Shown: piece by piece, positions 50,092 through 58,431 of the stretch
How the letters are laid out: every line of letters starts with the position of its first letter
Position numbering within the stretch: the stretch's first letter is position 1
Assembly: GCF_001426585.1 (NCBI RefSeq)
Contig: NZ_LMEI01000008.1
Span: forward strand, 459,601 to 523,600
Direction of reading: 5' to 3'
DNA: 64,000 bases
From: Streptomyces sp. Root431
GTDB lineage: Bacteria; Actinomycetota; Actinomycetes; Streptomycetales; Streptomycetaceae
Notes under the pieces: generated by a model
What the model saw: the letters and a program-made list of their open reading frames with translations, nothing else
Database searches by the model: none
Told to the model about the DNA's origin: nothing
Position numbers and translations under genes: made by a program

Positions 50092-52647
50092 GTGGGGCAT
50101 GGAGTGCCAGAACTCGTACTGGAATTGAACGGCAGGACCTGGACGCTCGACGCGTCCCGGTCGTACACCCTGGGCAGGGACCCTCAGGGTGACCTGGTGA
50201 TCGACGACGCCAGGGTCTCGTGGCGGCACGCCACCATCAGCTGGGGCGGCCGGAGCTGGGTCATCGAGGACCACGGCTCCACGAACGGAACCTTCGTCCA
50301 CGGGCAGCGGATCCACCAGATGGAGATCGGCCCCGGATCGGCCGTGAACCTCGGCAACGCGACCGACGGACCCCGGCTGAATCTCGCCGCCGCCGGCGCG
50401 GCGGCCGCGCCTCAGCAGCAGCAGGCCCCGGCCCAGGCGCAGCCCGTCGCGGCCCACCAGGCCGCGGAGCAGGCCGAGTGGATCACCCACCAGGCCCCGC
50501 CGCAGCACCAGGCACCGCAGCACCAGGCGCCGCAGCAGGGCTGGCAGCAGCCGCCCGCGCAGCCCCAGGTCCCGCACCAGCAGGGCCCCGGGCACGGCGT
50601 GCCCGGCGGCGCCGCGGGGGCGTCGTCGGCCTATGCCGACCGCAGCCCGACCACGTTCCACCAGCTGAACCTCGGCCACGTCATGCGCATCGGCCGTGCC
50701 CTCGAGAACGAACTGGTCGTCTCCGACCTCCAGGTCTCGCGGCACCACGCCGACTTCCACGCGACGCCCGACGGCCGCTTCGAGATCCGCGACCTCGGCT
50801 CGCACAACGGCACGTACGTCAACGGCCAGCCGATCCCCAAGGGCGGCTCGGCCGTCCTCGGCCCGCAGGACATCGTCGGCGTCGGCCACTCGACGTTCCG
50901 CATCGTCGGCGGCCAGCTCGAGGAGTTCGTCGACACCGGCTCCGTCTCCTTCTCGGCCCGCCACCTCACGGTCACGGTCGACGGCGGCAAGAAAATCCTC
51001 CAGGACGTCTCCTTCGGCGTCCCCGAGAAGTCGCTGATCGGTGTCATCGGCCCGTCCGGCTCCGGAAAGTCCACGCTGCTCAAGGCGCTGACCGGCTACC
51101 GCCCGGCCAACGAGGGCGACGTCCTCTACGACAACCGAAGCCTCTACAAGCAGTTCGCCGAGCTGCGCCAGCGCATCGGTCTGGTCCCGCAGGACGACAT
51201 CCTGCACAAGGAGCTGACCGTCCAGAAGGCGCTCCGCTACGCGGCCAAGCTCCGCTTCCCCGGCGACACCGCCACGGCCGAGCGCGAGGCCCGCATCGAC
51301 GAGGTGCTGCGCGAGCTCAAGCTCGACATCCACCGGGAGAAGAAGGTCACCTCCCTCTCCGGCGGCCAGCGCAAGCGCGTCTCCGTCGCCCTGGAGCTCC
51401 TCACCAAGCCGTCGCTGATCTTCCTGGACGAGCCGACCTCCGGCCTCGACCCGGGCATGGACCGCGATGTCATGCAGCTGCTGCGCGGCCTCGCCGACGA
51501 CGGCCGCACGGTCCTCGTCGTCACCCACTCGGTGGCCGAGCTGGGCCTCTGCGACAAGCTCCTCGTCATGGCGCCCGGTGGCTCCGTGGCGTACTTCGGT
51601 CCGCCGGAGGAGGCGCTGAACTTCTTCGGCTACTCCACCTGGGCCGACGTCTTCTCCGCCTTCGAGAACTACCGCGACTACGACTGGGCGGGCCGCTGGA
51701 AGGGCTCGCAGCACTACCAGATGTACGCCGCGGACATCGACGCCGTCGCCGCGCAGCCCGTCCATATGCCGCAGCAGGCGATGGCCCGCCCGCCCAAGCC
51801 GCAGGGCTGGGGCTCCCAGCTGTGGACGCTGATCCGCCGCTACGTCTCGGTGATCGCCTCCGACAAGGGCTTCCTGGGCCTGATGGTGATCCTGCCCGCC
51901 GTCCTCGGCGCGGTCTCCGTCGTCATCCCGGCCGACTTCGGCCTCGGCTCGCCGACGCCCCCGTCCCGCTTCAACGGCGACGCGGGCACGATCATGCTGA
52001 TCCTCATGGTCGGCATGTGCTTCAGCGGCGCCGCCAACTCGGTCCGCGAACTGATCAAGGAGCGGGTCATCTACGAGAGGGAGCGCGCCACCGGCCTCTC
52101 CCGCTCCGCGTACCTGATGTCCAAGGTTATTGTCCTCGGCCTGATCACGGCCTTCCAGGGCGTCATCATCTGCGGCATCGGCTTCTCCACCCGCGCACTG
52201 CCCGCCGAGGGCCTCCTCATGCCCCCGGCCGTCGAGCTGTGCATCCAGGTGATCGCCCTCGGCCTCACCTCGATGATGTTCGGCCTGGTCATCTCCGCGC
52301 TCGTGAAGACCGCCGAGAAGACCATGCCGCTCCTCGTCATGTTCGCGATCATCCAGGTCGTGTTCACCGGCATCCTCTTCCAGGTGTACGGCTCGCCCGG
52401 CCTGGAGCAGTTCGCCTGGCTCATGCCCTCCCGCTGGGGCATCGCCGGCGCCGGCACCACCCTCGACCTGGCCCGTCTCATGCCGCCGTGGGACCCGAAG
52501 AACCCCACGGACACGGACGCGCTGTGGGAGCACGCGGCCGGCCAGTGGGGCTTCGACCTCGGCGTCCAGCTGCTCATGGCGGCCGTCTGCTGCGTCGCCG
52601 TGGCGCGACTGCTGCGCCGTCACGAGCCCGAGGTCATGCGCAAGTGA
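50092..52647 (+). CDS. ABC transporter half with two FHA domains (ABCG/ABC2 type)
   Basis: An 851-residue membrane protein. FHA domain 1 (about 28-90, core HGSTNGTF), a Gln/Pro/Ala-rich linker (about 105-185 with repeated QHQAPQ units), FHA domain 2 (about 198-270, SRHHADF and SHNGTYVNG), an ABC ATPase (Walker A GPSGSGKST about 320-328, LSGGQRKRVSVA, LIFLDEPTSGLD) and a C-terminal ABC2 membrane domain with six helices. The FHA domains bind phosphothreonine, which couples export to Ser/Thr kinases. GGGGGA six bases before GTG 50092; GTG 50104 is an alternative. Confidence 0.93.
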   Translation: MGHGVPELVLELNGRTWTLDASRSYTLGRDPQGDLVIDDARVSWRHATISWGGRSWVIEDHGSTNGTFVHGQRIHQMEIGPGSAVNLGNATDGPRLNLAAAGAAAAPQQQQAPAQAQPVAAHQAAEQAEWITHQAPPQHQAPQHQAPQQGWQQPPAQPQVPHQQGPGHGVPGGAAGASSAYADRSPTTFHQLNLGHVMRIGRALENELVVSDLQVSRHHADFHATPDGRFEIRDLGSHNGTYVNGQPIPKGGSAVLGPQDIVGVGHSTFRIVGGQLEEFVDTGSVSFSARHLTVTVDGGKKILQDVSFGVPEKSLIGVIGPSGSGKSTLLKALTGYRPANEGDVLYDNRSLYKQFAELRQRIGLVPQDDILHKELTVQKALRYAAKLRFPGDTATAEREARIDEVLRELKLDIHREKKVTSLSGGQRKRVSVALELLTKPSLIFLDEPTSGLDPGMDRDVMQLLRGLADDGRTVLVVTHSVAELGLCDKLLVMAPGGSVAYFGPPEEALNFFGYSTWADVFSAFENYRDYDWAGRWKGSQHYQMYAADIDAVAAQPVHMPQQAMARPPKPQGWGSQLWTLIRRYVSVIASDKGFLGLMVILPAVLGAVSVVIPADFGLGSPTPPSRFNGDAGTIMLILMVGMCFSGAANSVRELIKERVIYERERATGLSRSAYLMSKVIVLGLITAFQGVIICGIGFSTRALPAEGLLMPPAVELCIQVIALGLTSMMFGLVISALVKTAEKTMPLLVMFAIIQVVFTGILFQVYGSPGLEQFAWLMPSRWGIAGAGTTLDLARLMPPWDPKNPTDTDALWEHAAGQWGFDLGVQLLMAAVCCVAVARLLRRHEPEVMRK

Positions 52648-52660
52648 CCGACTGAGCGAC

Positions 52661-52712
52661 CGTATGCCGAAGGGCGGCACCCCAGTGCGGGGGTGCCGCC
52701 CTTCGGCGTACG
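52661..52712. terminator. 23-bp bidirectional terminator
   Basis: A 23-bp stem with one wobble pair (arms 52661-52683 and 52690-52712) and a six-base loop between the convergent FHA-ABC and transglycosylase genes. Confidence 0.9.
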
Positions 52713-52733
52713 GCGACAGCGGACCGAGTGCGA

Positions 52734-53525
52734 TCAGTACGCGCTGTTGACGTTGTCGATCGAGCCGTAGCGGTCGGCCGCGTAGTTGGCGGCGGCGACG
52801 AGGTTGGCGACCGGGTCGTACTGATCGAACTTGGTGCCCGGGATGTGGTAGGCCTTGAAGGTCGGGTAGATGACCTGGAGCAGGCCCTTCGACGGGACGC
52901 CGTTGATGGCGTTGATGTCCCAGTTGTTGATGGCCCGCGGGTTGCCGCTGGACTCACGCATGATGTTCTTGTGCAGGCCGTTGTACGTGCCCGGGATGTT
53001 GTGCTTGTCCATGATGAACAGGGCCTCGCGGATCCAGCCGTCGAGGTTGTTCGCGAAGACCGGGGTACGGGCGACGGAACGGCTCGCGGCCGCCTTCTCC
53101 GCGGCGCGCTTCTTCGCAGCCGCCTTGGCCTTGGCCTCGGCGTTCGCCTTCGCGACGGCCTTGGCGCGGGCGTCCGCCTTCGCCTTGGCGTCGGCCTTCG
53201 CCTTCGCGTCCGCCTTGGCCTTCGCGTCGGCCTTCGCCTTGGCGGCGGCCTTGGCGTCGGCCTCCTGCTTGGCCTTAAGACCGATGGTGGTCTGCTGCTC
53301 GGCGACGCTGGCGGCCAGCGCCTTCGCCTGCGGGCTGGCGGCGTTGTAGGACCACGCGACCTGCTGGGTACCGGAGAGGGCCTGGGGCTCGGTCTCGGTG
53401 GAGCCACCGTTGCCCGGCACGAGGGAGAGAGTCAGAGCTGCGGCGCCCAGAGCGGCGACGCCGGCGATCGTGGCCTTGTGGGTCTTCTTGAGACCACGAC
53501 TGTGGCCAGGGGTCTTCGCAGACAT
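52734..53525 (-). CDS. Secreted transglycosylase with Ala/Lys repeat region
   Basis: A 263-residue exported protein. The signal peptide covers about 1-40. A 60-residue Ala/Lys/Asp-rich repeat (about 85-150, units of AKAKAD) forms a charged helix like a coiled coil or wall-binding spacer. The C-terminal lysozyme-like transglycosylase domain (about 160-263) shows MRESSGNPRAIN with the catalytic Glu, GLLQVIYPTFKAYH and YDPVANLVAAANYA. It should cleave peptidoglycan. GAGG before the ATG; promoter at 53602-53630. Confidence 0.9.
   Translation of the reverse strand: MSAKTPGHSRGLKKTHKATIAGVAALGAAALTLSLVPGNGGSTETEPQALSGTQQVAWSYNAASPQAKALAASVAEQQTTIGLKAKQEADAKAAAKAKADAKAKADAKAKADAKAKADARAKAVAKANAEAKAKAAAKKRAAEKAAASRSVARTPVFANNLDGWIREALFIMDKHNIPGTYNGLHKNIMRESSGNPRAINNWDINAINGVPSKGLLQVIYPTFKAYHIPGTKFDQYDPVANLVAAANYAADRYGSIDNVNSAY
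53098..53270 (-). repeat. Imperfect 12-18 base repeats coding AKAKAD units
   Basis: Tandem imperfect copies of GCC-AAG-GCG-AAG-GCC-GAC-like units in the transglycosylase gene. Such repeats can change copy number by slippage. Confidence 0.8.
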
Positions 53526-53895
53526 CAGGACTACCTCTTCGAATCGCTGGGGGGTCGCTCGCCGGGGCGGCGCTGCGCCTGCTCGGCGGCGACGAGGGCA
53601 ATTCTTAGCGGCAGCAAAATCGTGTGGCAAAGGTGTGACGTACGATCCCGGGTAGTGGATCAGGGGCTTGTGCACAGGCCACGGAACGCCCGTTGTGGCC
53701 AGGTTCCTCCGCGTCTATCTGGCCTCCTGGCGTCCACTAGCGGGCTTCGTAAGTGATGTGGGTCCTATGCGCGGGCTCACATCGGGCACGTAACAAACTC
53801 ACCACGCGTTGCGGAAGCAATGCAGACGGTGAGACAGGTCCTCCCGAAGGAGGAGAAGGACGCCCCCGGACTCGTACCAGAGGCGCCCCCGGCCC
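53526..53895. other. Intergenic region upstream of the transglycosylase gene
   Basis: About 370 bases without a gene. It contains the transglycosylase promoter at 53602-53630 and a small hairpin TCCTCC-CGAA-GGAGGA (about 53839-53854) after the SDR pseudogene. I looked for a c-di-AMP (ydaO-type) riboswitch, common before cell-wall hydrolases, and did not find its conserved elements. Confidence 0.6.
53602..53630 (-). promoter_or_regulatory. Promoter of the transglycosylase gene
   Basis: On the minus strand TTGCCA (53630-53625) and TAAGAA (53607-53602) are 17 bases apart, giving a leader of about 70 bases. Confidence 0.6.
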
Positions 53896-54140
53896 TCACT
53901 CCACGGGCCCCGTGAGCTCCGGCCGCCACGTACCGCCCACTGGCCGGCCGCCGGTCGAGCAGGTGGAGGAAGCCCGGCACCACGGTTTCCGGACCGGCCG
54001 CGTACCGATCCCCTCCGGCACCGCCGCCGCGTACAGATCCGTCTCCATGCCACCCGGGTCCACCGCCCACACCCACAGCCCCGGCTCCTCCACGGCAAGC
54101 ACCGCCGCCAGCCCGCAGACCGTCCAGCGGCTGGTGTCTC
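53896..54140 (-). pseudogene. Remnant of a short-chain dehydrogenase gene
   Basis: One frame reads VLAVEEPGLWVWAVDPGGMETDLYAAAVPEG, matching the segment after the SDR active site (core VWAVDPGGMETDLYAAA). The continuation PETVVPGFLHLLDRRPASGRY is in a second frame, and the end (RPELTGPVE) returns to the first. A piece PLDGLRA before it lies in yet another phase. At least three frameshifts and the absence of the whole Rossmann half mark it as a decayed gene. It lies between the transglycosylase promoter and the sensor kinase gene. Confidence 0.75.
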
Positions 54141-54297
54141 CGTGAGCACGCGCGGCATCGGCCGCCGACGCTCCACTCCCGGGCCCGGCCCCTCCCCGCC
54201 ACCTCCCTGGCCCGGCCCGCCCAGGGCGTCGGACCTAGGTCCCGAGTCCCCCTCCCACGCCGTCCCCGGGCGGATACGCACGGTCACACCCCGCCGG

Positions 54298-54303
54298 TAC
54301 GGT
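54298..54303 (+). promoter_or_regulatory. -10 TACGGT of a leaderless sensor kinase mRNA
   Basis: TACGGT ends six bases before the ATG at 54310, and no ribosome-binding site is present. Confidence 0.5.
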
Positions 54304-54309
54304 GAACAC

Positions 54310-55455
54310 ATGAGCCATCGACCGAGCTCCGGCCTCGCCGCCGTGAGCACCGCCCTCCTCGCGATGAGCCGCCACCTGGAGGTCCGCGACGTCCTCAAGA
54401 CGATCGTCGCCTCCGCCCGCGAGCTCCTCGACGCCGAGTACGCGGCCCTGGGCGTCCCGGACGACCACGGCGGCTTCGCCCAGTTCGTGGTCGACGGCGT
54501 CAGCGACGAGCAGTGGAAGGCGATCGGCCCGCTGCCCCGGCAGCACGGCATCCTCGCCGCGATGCTCCACAAGGCCGAGCCCGAGCGGCTCGCCGACGTC
54601 CGCGAGGACCCCCGCTTCGAGGGCTGGCCGGCCGCCCACCCCGAGATGTCCGACTTCCTCGGCCTCCCCGTCAGGGACGGCGACGAGATCCTCGGCGCCC
54701 TCTTCCTCGCCAACAAGCGCTGCCCGAAGGAGACCGGCAGCTGCGGCTTCACCGCGGAGGACGAGGAACTGCTCTCGATCCTCGCCCAGCACGCCGCCAT
54801 CGCCCTGACCAACGCCCGGCTGTACGAGCGCAGCCGCGAACTCACCATCGCGGAGGAGCGCTCCCGCCTGGCCCACGAGCTCCACGACGCCGTGAGTCAG
54901 AAGCTCTTCTCGCTCCGGCTCACCGCCCAGGCCGCCGCCGCCCTCGTCGACCGCGACCCCGCCCGGGCCAAGGACGAGCTCCACCAGGTCGCCGTACTGG
55001 CGGCCGAGGCGGCCGACGAGCTGCGCGCGGCCGTCGTCGAGCTGCGCCCCGCGGCCCTCGACGAGGACGGCCTCGTCCACACCCTGCGCACCCAGATCCA
55101 GGTCATGGACCGCGCGCACGCGGCCCGGGTCACCTTCGAGAGCCCCGGGATCAGGGCCCTGCCCGCGGCACAGGAGGAGGCCGTCCTCCGCGTCGCCCAG
55201 GAAGCCCTGCACAACGCCCTGCGCCACGCCGAGGCCGAGCTCGTCACCGTCACCCTCGCCCGCAGCGGCCAGGGCGCCCGGCTCACCGTCACCGACGACG
55301 GCAAGGGCTTCGACCCGCGTACGGTCCGCAGAGCCGGCCGCCACCTCGGCCTGGTCTCCATGCGGGACCGGGCGGGCGGCGTCGGCGGCGCACTCACCGT
55401 GACCTCGGCTCCCGGCGAGGGCACCACGATCGACATGGAGGTTCCCGGTGGCTGA
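54310..55455 (+). CDS. GAF-domain sensor histidine kinase (NarL/DesK class)
   Basis: A 381-residue soluble kinase. An N-terminal GAF domain (about 22-168, DVLKTIVASARELLDAEYAALGV to LAQHAAIALTNARL) senses an intracellular ligand or redox state. The HisKA_3 helix EERSRLAHELHDAVSQKLFSL carries the phospho-acceptor His192, and the HATPase has RVAQEALHNALRHA (N box) and DDGKGFD (G box). No membrane segment. It overlaps the response regulator by eight bases, forming a two-component pair upstream of chpE. Confidence 0.94.
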   Translation: MSHRPSSGLAAVSTALLAMSRHLEVRDVLKTIVASARELLDAEYAALGVPDDHGGFAQFVVDGVSDEQWKAIGPLPRQHGILAAMLHKAEPERLADVREDPRFEGWPAAHPEMSDFLGLPVRDGDEILGALFLANKRCPKETGSCGFTAEDEELLSILAQHAAIALTNARLYERSRELTIAEERSRLAHELHDAVSQKLFSLRLTAQAAAALVDRDPARAKDELHQVAVLAAEAADELRAAVVELRPAALDEDGLVHTLRTQIQVMDRAHAARVTFESPGIRALPAAQEEAVLRVAQEALHNALRHAEAELVTVTLARSGQGARLTVTDDGKGFDPRTVRRAGRHLGLVSMRDRAGGVGGALTVTSAPGEGTTIDMEVPGG

Positions 55456-56092
55456 CAAGCCGATCCGTGTCCTGCTGGTCGACGACCACCAGGTCGTCCG
55501 CCGAGGCCTGCGCACCTTCCTCGAAGTACAGGACGACATAGAAGTGGTGGGGGAGGCCTCCGACGGCGACGAAGGCGTCGCCCGCGCCGAGGAGCTCCGC
55601 CCCGACGTCGTCCTCATGGACGTGAAGATGCCCGGCACCGACGGCATCGAGGCGCTGAAGCGGCTCCGCGAGCTGGCCAACCCGGCCAGGGTCCTGATCG
55701 TCACCAGCTTCACCGAGCAGCGCACGGTCGTTCCCGCGCTCCGCGCAGGCGCCTCCGGATACGTCTACAAGGACATCGACCCCGACGCCCTGGCCGGCGC
55801 CATCCGCTCCGTCCACGCGGGCCACGTCCTGCTCCAGCCCGAGGTCGCCGGCGCGCTCCTCAGCCAGGAGGACTCCCCGGGCGGTACGGGACGGGGCTCG
55901 ACCCTCACGGAGCGCGAGCGCGAGGTCCTCGGCCTGATCGCGGACGGCCGGTCCAACCGCGAGATCGCCCGCGCGCTCGTCCTCTCGGAGAAGACGGTGA
56001 AGACGCACGTCTCGAACATCCTGATGAAGCTCGACCTGGCGGACCGCACCCAGGCCGCGCTCTGGGCGGTCCGCAACGGCCTCACCGACTGA
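55448..56092 (+). CDS. LuxR/NarL family response regulator
   Basis: A 214-residue regulator: receiver domain with the acidic pair DD (12-13), phospho-acceptor Asp58 in LMDVKMPG, and the conserved Thr/Lys (VTSF, YKDI); then a LuxR helix-turn-helix (about 148-210, LTEREREVLGLIADGRSNREIARALVLSEKTVKTHVSNIL, core SNREIARALVLSEKTVKTH). GTG overlaps the kinase stop by eight bases. The neighbouring chaplin gene is an attractive but untested target. Confidence 0.94.
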   Translation: MADKPIRVLLVDDHQVVRRGLRTFLEVQDDIEVVGEASDGDEGVARAEELRPDVVLMDVKMPGTDGIEALKRLRELANPARVLIVTSFTEQRTVVPALRAGASGYVYKDIDPDALAGAIRSVHAGHVLLQPEVAGALLSQEDSPGGTGRGSTLTEREREVLGLIADGRSNREIARALVLSEKTVKTHVSNILMKLDLADRTQAALWAVRNGLTD

Positions 56093-56256
56093 CGCGCCCC
56101 CCGGAGCGCCTCGTGCGCGCCGGGGCGCACGACCGTTCAGTCCTTCATACCGTCGGGTGTATATCCCCCGTTCGGCGCAACCCGCCGGGGGCGGCGGCGT
56201 TCTCCATGACGTGCTGCGGCGGACCGGCCGCAGCGATGACCAGGAGGATGTACCAA

Positions 56257-56499
56257 GTGAAGAACCTCAAGAAGGCCGCCGCCGTCACCATGATCGCCGG
56301 TGGCATCATCGCCGCCGGTGCGGGTGCCGCCTCCGCCCACGGCGCCGAGGCCGACGGCAAGGCCCTCAACTCGCCGGGCGTCGCGTCCGGCAACCTGGTG
56401 CAGGTCCCGGTCCACGTCCCCGTGAACGTCTCCGGCAACACGGTCAACGTGATCGGCCTGCTCAACCCGGCCTTCGGCAACCACGCCCTCAACGGCTGA
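56257..56499 (+). CDS. chpE: Short chaplin, ChpE type
   Basis: An 80-residue secreted hydrophobic protein of aerial hyphae and spores. A Sec signal peptide (KNLKKAAAVTMIAGGIIAAG, cleavage near ASAHG) is followed by one chaplin domain (about 38-78: LNSPGVASGNLVQVPVHVPV, VNVIGLLNPAFGN). The two Cys of most chaplins are absent, as in ChpE, which can be made during vegetative growth. GGAGG nine bases before the GTG. Chaplins self-assemble into amyloid fibrils at air-water interfaces. Confidence 0.95.
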   Translation: MKNLKKAAAVTMIAGGIIAAGAGAASAHGAEADGKALNSPGVASGNLVQVPVHVPVNVSGNTVNVIGLLNPAFGNHALNG

Positions 56500-56514
56500 G
56501 CCACCCCAGAACCA

Positions 56515-56544
56515 CCGGCCCCCGGACGATCCCCCGGGGGCCGG
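56515..56544. terminator. Terminator after chpE
   Basis: CCGGCCCCCGG (56515-56525) pairs with CCGGGGGCCGG (56534-56544), then CCCCTTT on the plus strand. Confidence 0.8.
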
Positions 56545-56618
56545 CCCCTTTCCCGCCCCCGTACGTCCCCCCGGGAACCGTCCGCCGAACTGCTCGGGCC
56601 CGACAAGGGGCCGGGGTC

Positions 56619-57422
56619 TCAGTACCCCCGCTGCCCGTCCCGCTCCCGCTCGCGCTCCTCCACATACGCGTTGTACGCGGCGACCTGCGCCCGCCGAGCC
56701 ACCCGCTCCACCGGCCGCAGCGCTTCCCCCCGCGCCGCCATCTCCGAAGCGCTCACCGCGCCCCCGTGCCCGTGGTCGTACGCCAGGTCCACGAGCAGGC
56801 CGATCCGCTGCGCCAGCTCCAGGACCCGCACCGCCCGCGGCGGATAGCCCGGGGCCAGTACCTCCCGCCCGACCTCCGCCCGCGCCCGGTACGCCTCGCG
56901 CGCCGCGTCCGCCGCGGGGCCCGACGCGGCGACATCCAGCCGCGTCAGCACCGCCGTCGCGTCCCGCAGCGCCTCCGCGAGCTCCCGCTCCGCCTCGCCG
57001 AGCGACGGCACGTCCGCCGGCGGAGCCTCCCGCACCGCGAGACAGCGCCAGACGACCTCCACGTGCACGTCACCCTCGGGCCCCGCCTCCGAGACCTCCG
57101 GCACGAGACCGTACGGCGCGCCGAAGCCCACCACGGCCTCCTCCGCCTCCAAAGCGCGCGCGTTGAACTTCGGCGGCCCGCTGAGTCCCAGCGGATGCCC
57201 CGGCGCGGGCAGCGCCACCCGCCACCCGGTCACCCCGAGCCGCCGCAGCCGGCCGAGCGCCAGCGTCAGCCCGACCGGCGCCGCCTCACCCGGCAGCCCC
57301 TCCACGCGGTGCACCGCGTCCTCCCCGACAATGGCCAGCGCCGCATCGTCCGGCGACACCGCCCCGGCCAGCAGGGCATTGCCCCAGGCGGCCAGGCGTC
57401 CTGAGCGTGGTTCCGAAAGCAT
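56619..57422 (-). CDS. Conserved streptomycete hypothetical protein
   Basis: A 267-residue soluble protein. The N-terminal half carries a beta-rich segment RLGVTGWRVALPAPGHPLGLSGPP (core TGWRVALPAPGHPLGL), the C-terminal half is helical and Arg/Glu-rich, ending with VERVARRAQVAAYNAYVEER. No catalytic motif or membrane segment. Homologues seem confined to actinobacteria. TAGTCT (57429-57434, minus) ends six bases before the ATG, so it may be leaderless; the run of six G between them could alternatively bind ribosomes. Confidence 0.82.
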   Translation of the reverse strand: MLSEPRSGRLAAWGNALLAGAVSPDDAALAIVGEDAVHRVEGLPGEAAPVGLTLALGRLRRLGVTGWRVALPAPGHPLGLSGPPKFNARALEAEEAVVGFGAPYGLVPEVSEAGPEGDVHVEVVWRCLAVREAPPADVPSLGEAERELAEALRDATAVLTRLDVAASGPAADAAREAYRARAEVGREVLAPGYPPRAVRVLELAQRIGLLVDLAYDHGHGGAVSASEMAARGEALRPVERVARRAQVAAYNAYVEERERERDGQRGY

Positions 57423-57557
57423 CCCCCCAGACTAAGGACTCAAAGGAAGCCCTAGGGACCGGCCCGCTCCGTCGATAACGTAGGTTTTCCCCTGGACGCA
57501 GCGCCCATCGGCGCAAGGCGACGACACGACTCGACCGCAAGGGGAGACAACGCGCTC

Positions 57558-58355
57558 ATGAGCGATGTACTGGAGCTGGTGGACGTATCCGTGGTCCGCG
57601 GCGGACGGGCTCTGGTGGACGAGGTCTCCTGGTCGGTCAAGGAGGGCGAGCGCTGGGTGATCCTCGGACCCAACGGCGCCGGCAAGACCACCCTCCTGAA
57701 CATCGCCTCCAGCTACCTCTTCCCCACCAAGGGCACCGCCACGATCCTCGGCGAGCAGCTCGGCGGCGTCGGCACCGACGTCTTCGAGCTCCGCCCCCGT
57801 ATCGGCATGGCCGGCATCGCCATGGCGGAGAAGCTGCCCAAGAGCCAGACCGTCCTCCAGACCGTCCTCACCGCCGCGTACGGCATGACGGCCACCTGGC
57901 ACGAGGACTACGACCCGGTCGACGAGGAGCGCGCCAAGGCCTTCCTCGACCGCCTCGGCATGAACGACTACCTGGACCGCAAGTTCGGCACCCTCTCCGA
58001 GGGCGAGCGCAAGCGCACCCTGATCGCCCGCGCGATGATGACCGACCCCGAGCTCCTCCTCCTCGACGAGCCCGCCGCCGGACTCGACCTCGGCGGCCGC
58101 GAGGACCTCGTCCGCCGTCTCGGCCGCCTCGCCCGCGACCCGTACGCGCCCTCCATGATCATGGTCACGCACCATGTCGAGGAGATCGCCCCCGGCTTCA
58201 CCCACGTCCTGATGATCCGTCAGGGCAAGGTCCTCGCCGCCGGCCCCGTGGAGACCGAGCTCAGCTCCCGCAACCTCTCGCGCTGCTTCGGCCTGCCGCT
58301 CGTCGTCGAGCGCGTCGGCGACCGCTGGACCGCGCAGGGCCTGCCGCTGAAGTGA
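57558..58355 (+). CDS. Stand-alone ABC transporter ATP-binding protein
   Basis: A 265-residue ATPase with Walker A GPNGAGKTT (about 38-46), signature LSEGERKRTLIA (about 149-160) and LLLLDEPAAGLD Walker B, then H-loop VTHHVEE. No permease gene is adjacent. It resembles YlmA/ModF-like soluble ATPases. AAGGGGAGA precedes the ATG. TAACGT at 57476-57481 is a possible -10. Substrate and partner are unknown. Confidence 0.88.
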   Translation: MSDVLELVDVSVVRGGRALVDEVSWSVKEGERWVILGPNGAGKTTLLNIASSYLFPTKGTATILGEQLGGVGTDVFELRPRIGMAGIAMAEKLPKSQTVLQTVLTAAYGMTATWHEDYDPVDEERAKAFLDRLGMNDYLDRKFGTLSEGERKRTLIARAMMTDPELLLLDEPAAGLDLGGREDLVRRLGRLARDPYAPSMIMVTHHVEEIAPGFTHVLMIRQGKVLAAGPVETELSSRNLSRCFGLPLVVERVGDRWTAQGLPLK

Positions 58356-58419
58356 CGGAACGGAGCGCCGGTGTCCCGCACAGCCACCCGCGCCCTGTCC
58401 CGGAAGGACCCCACCGCCC

Positions 58420-58425
58420 TACCAT
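58420..58425 (+). promoter_or_regulatory. -10 TACCAT of a leaderless nfeD mRNA
   Basis: TACCAT ends six bases before the GTG at 58432, with no ribosome-binding site between. Confidence 0.5.
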
Positions 58426-58431
58426 GACCGC

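Noticed and set aside
53098..53270. CRISPR-like repeats
   Set aside because: Repeats are in frame, imperfect and encode the Ala/Lys spacer of the transglycosylase; there are no unique spacers.
53526..53760. c-di-AMP (ydaO) riboswitch before the transglycosylase gene
   Set aside because: The gene class often has one, but the conserved ydaO blocks are not present on the minus strand; only a normal promoter is seen.
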